Source: Halocaridina rubra (taxonomy: Eukaryota; Arthropoda; Malacostraca; Decapoda; Atyidae). From it: a stretch of DNA of 64,000 nucleotides. The notes under the pieces were generated by a model. That model did not search any database. It had not been told where the DNA came from and was given only the letters and a program-made list of their open reading frames with translations. Below are positions 59,562 to 64,000 of this stretch, piece after piece (the first letter of the stretch is position 1; each line of letters begins with the position of its first letter). Made by a program: the position numbers and the translations under genes. Where the stretch lies: the NCBI GenBank assembly GCA_037179515.1, contig JAXCGZ010017009.1, positions 1 through 64,000 of the forward strand. The letters run 5' to 3'.

Positions 59562-60083
59562 GCTTTTTTAAAAAATGAATCTAGTTAAAAACAAGCATAG
59601 GTCTTTACTTACTGATGAACATTTGGAATGTATCCTGCGTGTAGCCACATCATCCATACAGCCTGATATTGATGAGTTGGTGTCCCAAATGCAACATCAA
59701 CCATCTCACTAGGGTAGCCTTTCATTTGCTCATTAATGATTAGGAAAATGTCTGTGTTTGATCATTCTTATGTTAATGATCCCAGTTAACCAATAATAAG
59801 TAATTTTTTATGTTTGTACATTATAATAATAAGGTACGGTAGCCTTTCATTTGCTCATTTATAGTAAGGAAAATACTTTTGTTTCAGACAATTCTTATTT
59901 TTGTGATCCCAATTTAAATAAAATCAGTAACAAACAAATTACCTATCTTTATTAGTATAATTTCACATATGTCTTCGATCGTAGTAAATAGCATGAAATA
60001 GTAAGGTTATGTGGCCCTCCATACCAACAGAGTCGTGACTAGTGGCCCTTTGGGAAAAAAGGTTGCACACCCCTGTATAATAA

Positions 60084-60200
60084 TAACTCATATATTCATA
60101 TAAAGTTCACAAGCCCCCTATAGATATTTGTATGTATGCATATTCATATGACATTATATTTTTATGGGTAGAAGATTTGATTTCGAGATAGTGTGTATGC
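60084..60200 (+). repeat. palindrome-headed dispersed repeat, right part
   Basis: AT-rich sequence resembling the continuation of 34,822 onward (TATGTATGCATATTCATATG and similar). Together with 57,228-57,308 it would be one repeat copy split by the hAT insertion. Confidence 0.4.
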
Positions 60201-60262
60201 CTCTACAGAACCCGTGTCTGAATAAAAAAAAAAGTGTCACCGTATCTCCCTCATTTTTCTAG

Positions 60263-60265
<3 letters not shown>

Positions 60266-60310
<45 letters not shown>
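60266..60310. repeat. (GA)n microsatellite
   Basis: An uninterrupted GA tract of about 45 bases. Confidence 0.95.
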
Positions 60311-60312
<2 letters not shown>

Positions 60313-60675
60313 ATTTTTGACATAATATTGCACATCACATATAATTGTAGGTTTACGACGAAGTATTTATCTCCAGCAAGCTCAAATTATTGGTTGCTTG
60401 TAGTGATAAATAAAACAGACACCTACAATTTCTTTACAATTTGTCTTCTGTGCTTTATCTTTTAGTATTTCAAGATTATAAGCTCACAGTTCTGAAATTT
60501 AATACAAAAAGATGTGTTACTACTTTTTGCAATAGATGTTCAAATTATCCTCATATGTTAATTAATGCTTAGTCGTGACTTGGTGAACACAAGTGGGAGG
60601 AATGTAAGAACTAACAATACAACACTACACCTCTTGACTCTTTCATATGCATAAGCTGCTTTAGTGCTAGTATTA
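60311..60675. other. non-coding interval, nothing recognised
   Basis: No supported ORF or element end. Confidence 0.5.
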
Positions 60676-60677
60676 TA

Positions 60678-60866
<189 letters not shown>

Positions 60867-60992
60867 TGTCGCAGTAACATACTTTATAGAGTATGTCTTT
60901 ATTTGGATCAATTCCAGAATAGGCACTTCATGACATACTTAGGTATTTAAATTGGGATTGAGGCAATAGGGAGGTTAACCTAACCTAATCTA

Positions 60993-61228
60993 CATGGTGT
61001 CCACATAGTCTCCTGTGTACCCAGACGAAGTCTGGGTACACAGGAGATTAACACACTTTTAAAACAAAACAATTTTATTTAAATCTAATGTTAATAAATA
61101 ATATTTTCAATATGATTTCCATCATTTTCAATGCAGAATTTGATGCGCTTTACAAAATTCATGTGAACTCGATTGAATAGGTTTGCATAGTGAAATTTCC
61201 TATGTACCCAGACTTTGTGGACACCCTG
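60993..61228 (-). mobile_element. mariner-like element, short deleted copy
   Basis: 236 bp. The right end reads, on the minus strand, CAGGGTGTCCACAAAGTC; the left end reads CATGGTGTCCACATAGTC after TA. These are the same terminal repeat. On the minus strand between them, FVKRIKFCIENDGNHIEN with a stop shortly after resembles the very end of mariner-type transposases. Only this C-terminal scrap of the gene remains. The right flank is TT rather than TA. Confidence 0.65.
61009..61047. repeat. perfect 18-base palindrome arms inside mariner-like end
   Basis: TCTCCTGTGTACCCAGAC at 61,009-61,026 and its exact complement at 61,030-61,047, separated by GAA. The left terminal region has been duplicated in inverse orientation. 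Confidence 0.9.
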
Positions 61229-61678
61229 TTGATTAACTTACGTTTGGTTACTCTGCCTTTTGCCTTCATCCCAAATTATGAACCTAAAGTGAGCCATATA
61301 TATTAGGTTATAAGGGAGTGTATTCATAATTTACTCTCGTTTGCTTTTCCATTGTATTCCAAAGAGAGCCATGATCTTGGTACATTATAGAGTGGGAAAG
61401 AATATTGATGTCTCTATTGATGGAATATATTGATTTTATTCTAAAAAGGATGGGTGGTGTCATTGCATTTCCATATTAATATTAACTTGCTGACTCAGGA
61501 ATACGCCAGAAAGAGAAAAAGAGCAAGAAGATGTGTATATACCTCATATGTGCCCACTTGAATGAGCCAACTGCTCGTTACTCTTCGTTTCCCAGTCGGT
61601 GTTACTTTTTTTTTTCCACTGACACTTATATCTCTCTTTAAATCCAGCTATTTATGCATTTGACATTTAATGCTTCCA
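61229..61678. other. non-coding interval, nothing recognised
   Basis: No supported ORF, RNA gene or repeat. Confidence 0.5.
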
Positions 61679-61775
61679 CGCTTAGCGAATTCCAATTATC
61701 AACTATTCTAACAATGAGCAATACTTCCTTAAGTCATCATTTTTTTTTTTTTTTAAACTTCAAACTATGGTCTCG
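61679..61775 (-). mobile_element. CR1-like LINE, diverged ORF2 C-terminal scrap
   Basis: CTTAGCGAATTCCAATTATC followed by diverged C-terminal codons and a T run, then AAACTTCAAACTATGGTCTC. It is in the minus orientation without tail and sits next to a plus-strand copy. Confidence 0.6.
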
Positions 61776-61792
61776 AGAGACTCTCACCTAGA

Positions 61793-64000
61793 CAGACCCA
61801 CACAGTGGTGAGGACTCATTCGGGGCAAGATTCCTAGATTGCGTACAAGGGAATTTCCTACACCAACATGTAATGGAACCAACAAGGGCCAGGGGTGGGG
61901 ATGAGCCATCACTACTTGATCTAGTGTTCACAGATAATGTGTTGGATATTGAAAAAATTGAGTATGAACCACCAATTAGAAAGAGTGACCACTGTGTGTT
62001 GTTGATGGAGTATATCATTGAAGATATTCTTCCTGAGAGTAGAGGCACTGAGGACATGAGGAGGAACTATCCGAAAGGAGATTACATCAAAATGAATGAG
62101 CTTTTTGCAGTTATTGACTGGAGAACCTTATTTTACAACAAATCTGTACAAGAAATGTATGACATCTTTTGTGAGAAATATGGGAAGATAGTAGATTGCT
62201 GCATACCTGTCACCAAAGCAGGTGTAATTCATGCCAGAGAGAAATGGTTCGATAATGGGTGTAAAAGAGCTAAGGAGTGGAGAGACAAATGCTGGAAAAG
62301 GTATAGGAGGAGAAAAAACATAAATGCCTGGCAAACCTACAAAAGAGCATAAAATGACTACCTAAGTAAAAGGAGAGAGGCAGAGAGAGACTATGAGAGG
62401 GACATCACCAGGAAGGCCAAAGAAAATCCCAAGCTTTTCCACAGCTTTATCAGAGGAAAACTGAAGGTAAAAGAACAGGTTTTAAGGCTAAAGAGAGCGG
62501 ATGGAAGCATCACTGAGACGGATGAAGAGATCTGCAAAGAATTGAACAAGGAGTTTCAGTCAGTATTTACAGTAGAAAATACCCCACCCCCTCAGATTGC
62601 AGTGATAGAAGCTCAAGGGCCGGTATTAGAGAACATCAACCTTACAGCCACAGAGGTATGCAAAGCGCTGATGGATTTAGATGTTCATAAAGCTACAGGT
62701 CCTGATGACATATCCCCTCATGTGCTTAAAAAATACGCAAACACAATATCAGTGGCACTAAGTATCATATTTAAGGAGTCACTGGAGTCGGGGGAGATTC
62801 CAAGATGCTGGAAACAAGCAAATGTGATACCTATCTTCAAAAAGGGAAGGAGGGATACGGCTCTGAACTATAGACCAGTTTCCTAGACCAGCATAGTTTG
62901 CAAAGTTATGGAGAAACTACTAAGGAAACATATCTCTCTTCACTTGGAATCCTTCAACTTTTTGTCAGTGAGGCAACATGGCTTCAGAGAAGGTAGATCA
63001 ACAGTAACAAACTTATTAGAATTTTATGATGAGGTAAGCCAAATCTTACAGGAAAGAGAGGGCTGGGCAGATTGCATATTCCTAGACTTCCAGAAAGCGT
63101 TTGACACTGTTCCACATGGGAGACTTATTAGGAAGCTGCAATCAATGGCTAGAATAGGTGGAAATGTTTTGGAATGGATAAAAACTTACTTAGAAGGAAG
63201 GGAACAGAGGGTTAGAGTAAGACACTCAGTGTCTGAATGGAGAAGAGTTAGTAGTGGAGTTCCACAGGGTTCAGTTTTAGGGCCACTTTTGTTCCTTGTA
63301 TATGTAAATGACCTACCAGAGTCTGTAAATTAATTCATGAATATGTTTGCAGATGATGCAAAGATTGTGAAGAAAGTAAAAAACGAGAACAATGGTAGAG
63401 AACTTCAGGAGGATCTAAATAATCTGCATGAGTGGTCAGAAAAGTGGCTAATGAAATTCAATACTTCAAAATGTAAGGTAATGAGAATGGGTACAAGTGC
63501 AAGAAGGCCCAAACTTGACTACTCGGTGGCTGGAGTACAACTTCAAGAGACAGAAAATGAGAGAGATCTAGGAGTAAACATACTGGCAGATTTGTCTCCA
63601 GAAATACATATAAATGGCATAGTAAGGGCAGCATATGCATTCTTATAAAATGTAAGGGTAGCCTTCAGGCACATGGACAAGGAAATGTTCAGAAATATTT
63701 ATGTAACCTATGTGAGGCCAAAACTCGAATATGCAGCCCCCTTTTGGAATCCGCACTTGAAAAAGCACATAGCTAAGCTTGAAAAAGTTCAAAGACATGC
63801 CACGAAACTGGTGCCAGAAATACGCAATCTCAGTTATGATGAGAGGCTGAGGGAATTAGACTTACCATCACTCGAAGCTAGAAGAGTGAGGGGGGATATG
63901 GTGACAGTCTTTAAATTCCTTCATGGTTATGATAGAGTGGATAGGGATCGATATTTTGATATGGTTGGCTCTAGAACTAGAGGTCATAGTTTGAAGCTTG
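61793..64000 (+). mobile_element. CR1-like LINE, 5'-truncated copy running off the window
   Basis: Starts within the endonuclease at the DPHSGEDSF codons and reaches the ORF2 C-terminal TRGHSLKL at the window end. Premature stops lie near 62,350 (AGA to TAA region), 62,884 (TAG), 63,331 (TAA) and 63,646 (TAA). Between them the frames 61,873-62,352, 62,542-62,886, 62,908-63,333 and 63,337-63,648 are open. RT motifs [19 protein letters not shown] and FADD remain. Overall similarity to P1 is very high. Confidence 0.88.

Overview
This window looks like repeat-dominated nuclear DNA from an arthropod, most likely a decapod crustacean. The evidence is long (TG)n, (CT)n, (TA)n and (TTA)n tracts, RTE, CR1-like, Ty3/gypsy, Ty1/copia, hAT, Tigger-like and mariner-like elements side by side, and no recognisable host gene. 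The taxon is an inference from repeat content only. Everything coding that I can recognise is mobile-element sequence.

Positions 1-31,952 are built almost entirely from one non-LTR retrotransposon (LINE) family of CR1/L2 type. One copy, 22,896-27,373 (+), appears full length (about 4.5 kb). It has a 5' UTR, ORF1 (coiled coil plus RRM-like domain), ORF2 (APE endonuclease plus reverse transcriptase), a 3' UTR hairpin and a tail of the 14-base unit AATTAGGTAATCAC ending in CA repeats. Left of about 22 kb all copies lie on the minus strand (1-21,898); right of it all lie on the plus strand (22,896-31,952). Within each arm most copies are head to tail, and the 3' tail of one abuts the truncated 5' end of the next. 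Some composite junctions recur, so the arrays also grew by tandem duplication and unequal exchange. Units of about 2.45 kb recur at 87, 7,034 and 9,486 on the minus side, and units of about 1.3 kb at 28,961 and 30,260 on the plus side.

Positions 32-43.7 kb hold older, nested material. This includes an apparent Tigger/pogo-type remnant (about 33,163-36,822) split by a decayed plus-strand RTE LINE, which is itself interrupted by an unclassified repeat with a 140-bp minisatellite. A long, broken minus-strand RTE LINE follows (about 37,999-41,350), then a TA-flanked foldback element with arms of about 260 bp (41,437-42,460) and a diverged copy of the CR1-like LINE (42,536-43,698).

Positions 43.7-55 kb hold LTR retrotransposons on the minus strand. 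These are a Ty3/gypsy element with short LTRs (43,763-47,896), a gag-protease relic (about 48,400-49,250) and a Ty1/copia element (50,250-54,912) carrying an internal tandem duplication. Two small CR1-like fragments lie between them.

Positions 55-61.8 kb are mostly non-coding, with microsatellites. They contain a hAT element with inverted ends (57,309-60,075) and a disrupted transposase, and a 236-bp mariner-like remnant (60,993-61,228). The window ends in another plus-strand CR1-like copy, 5'-truncated in the endonuclease and cut by the window edge (61,793-64,000).
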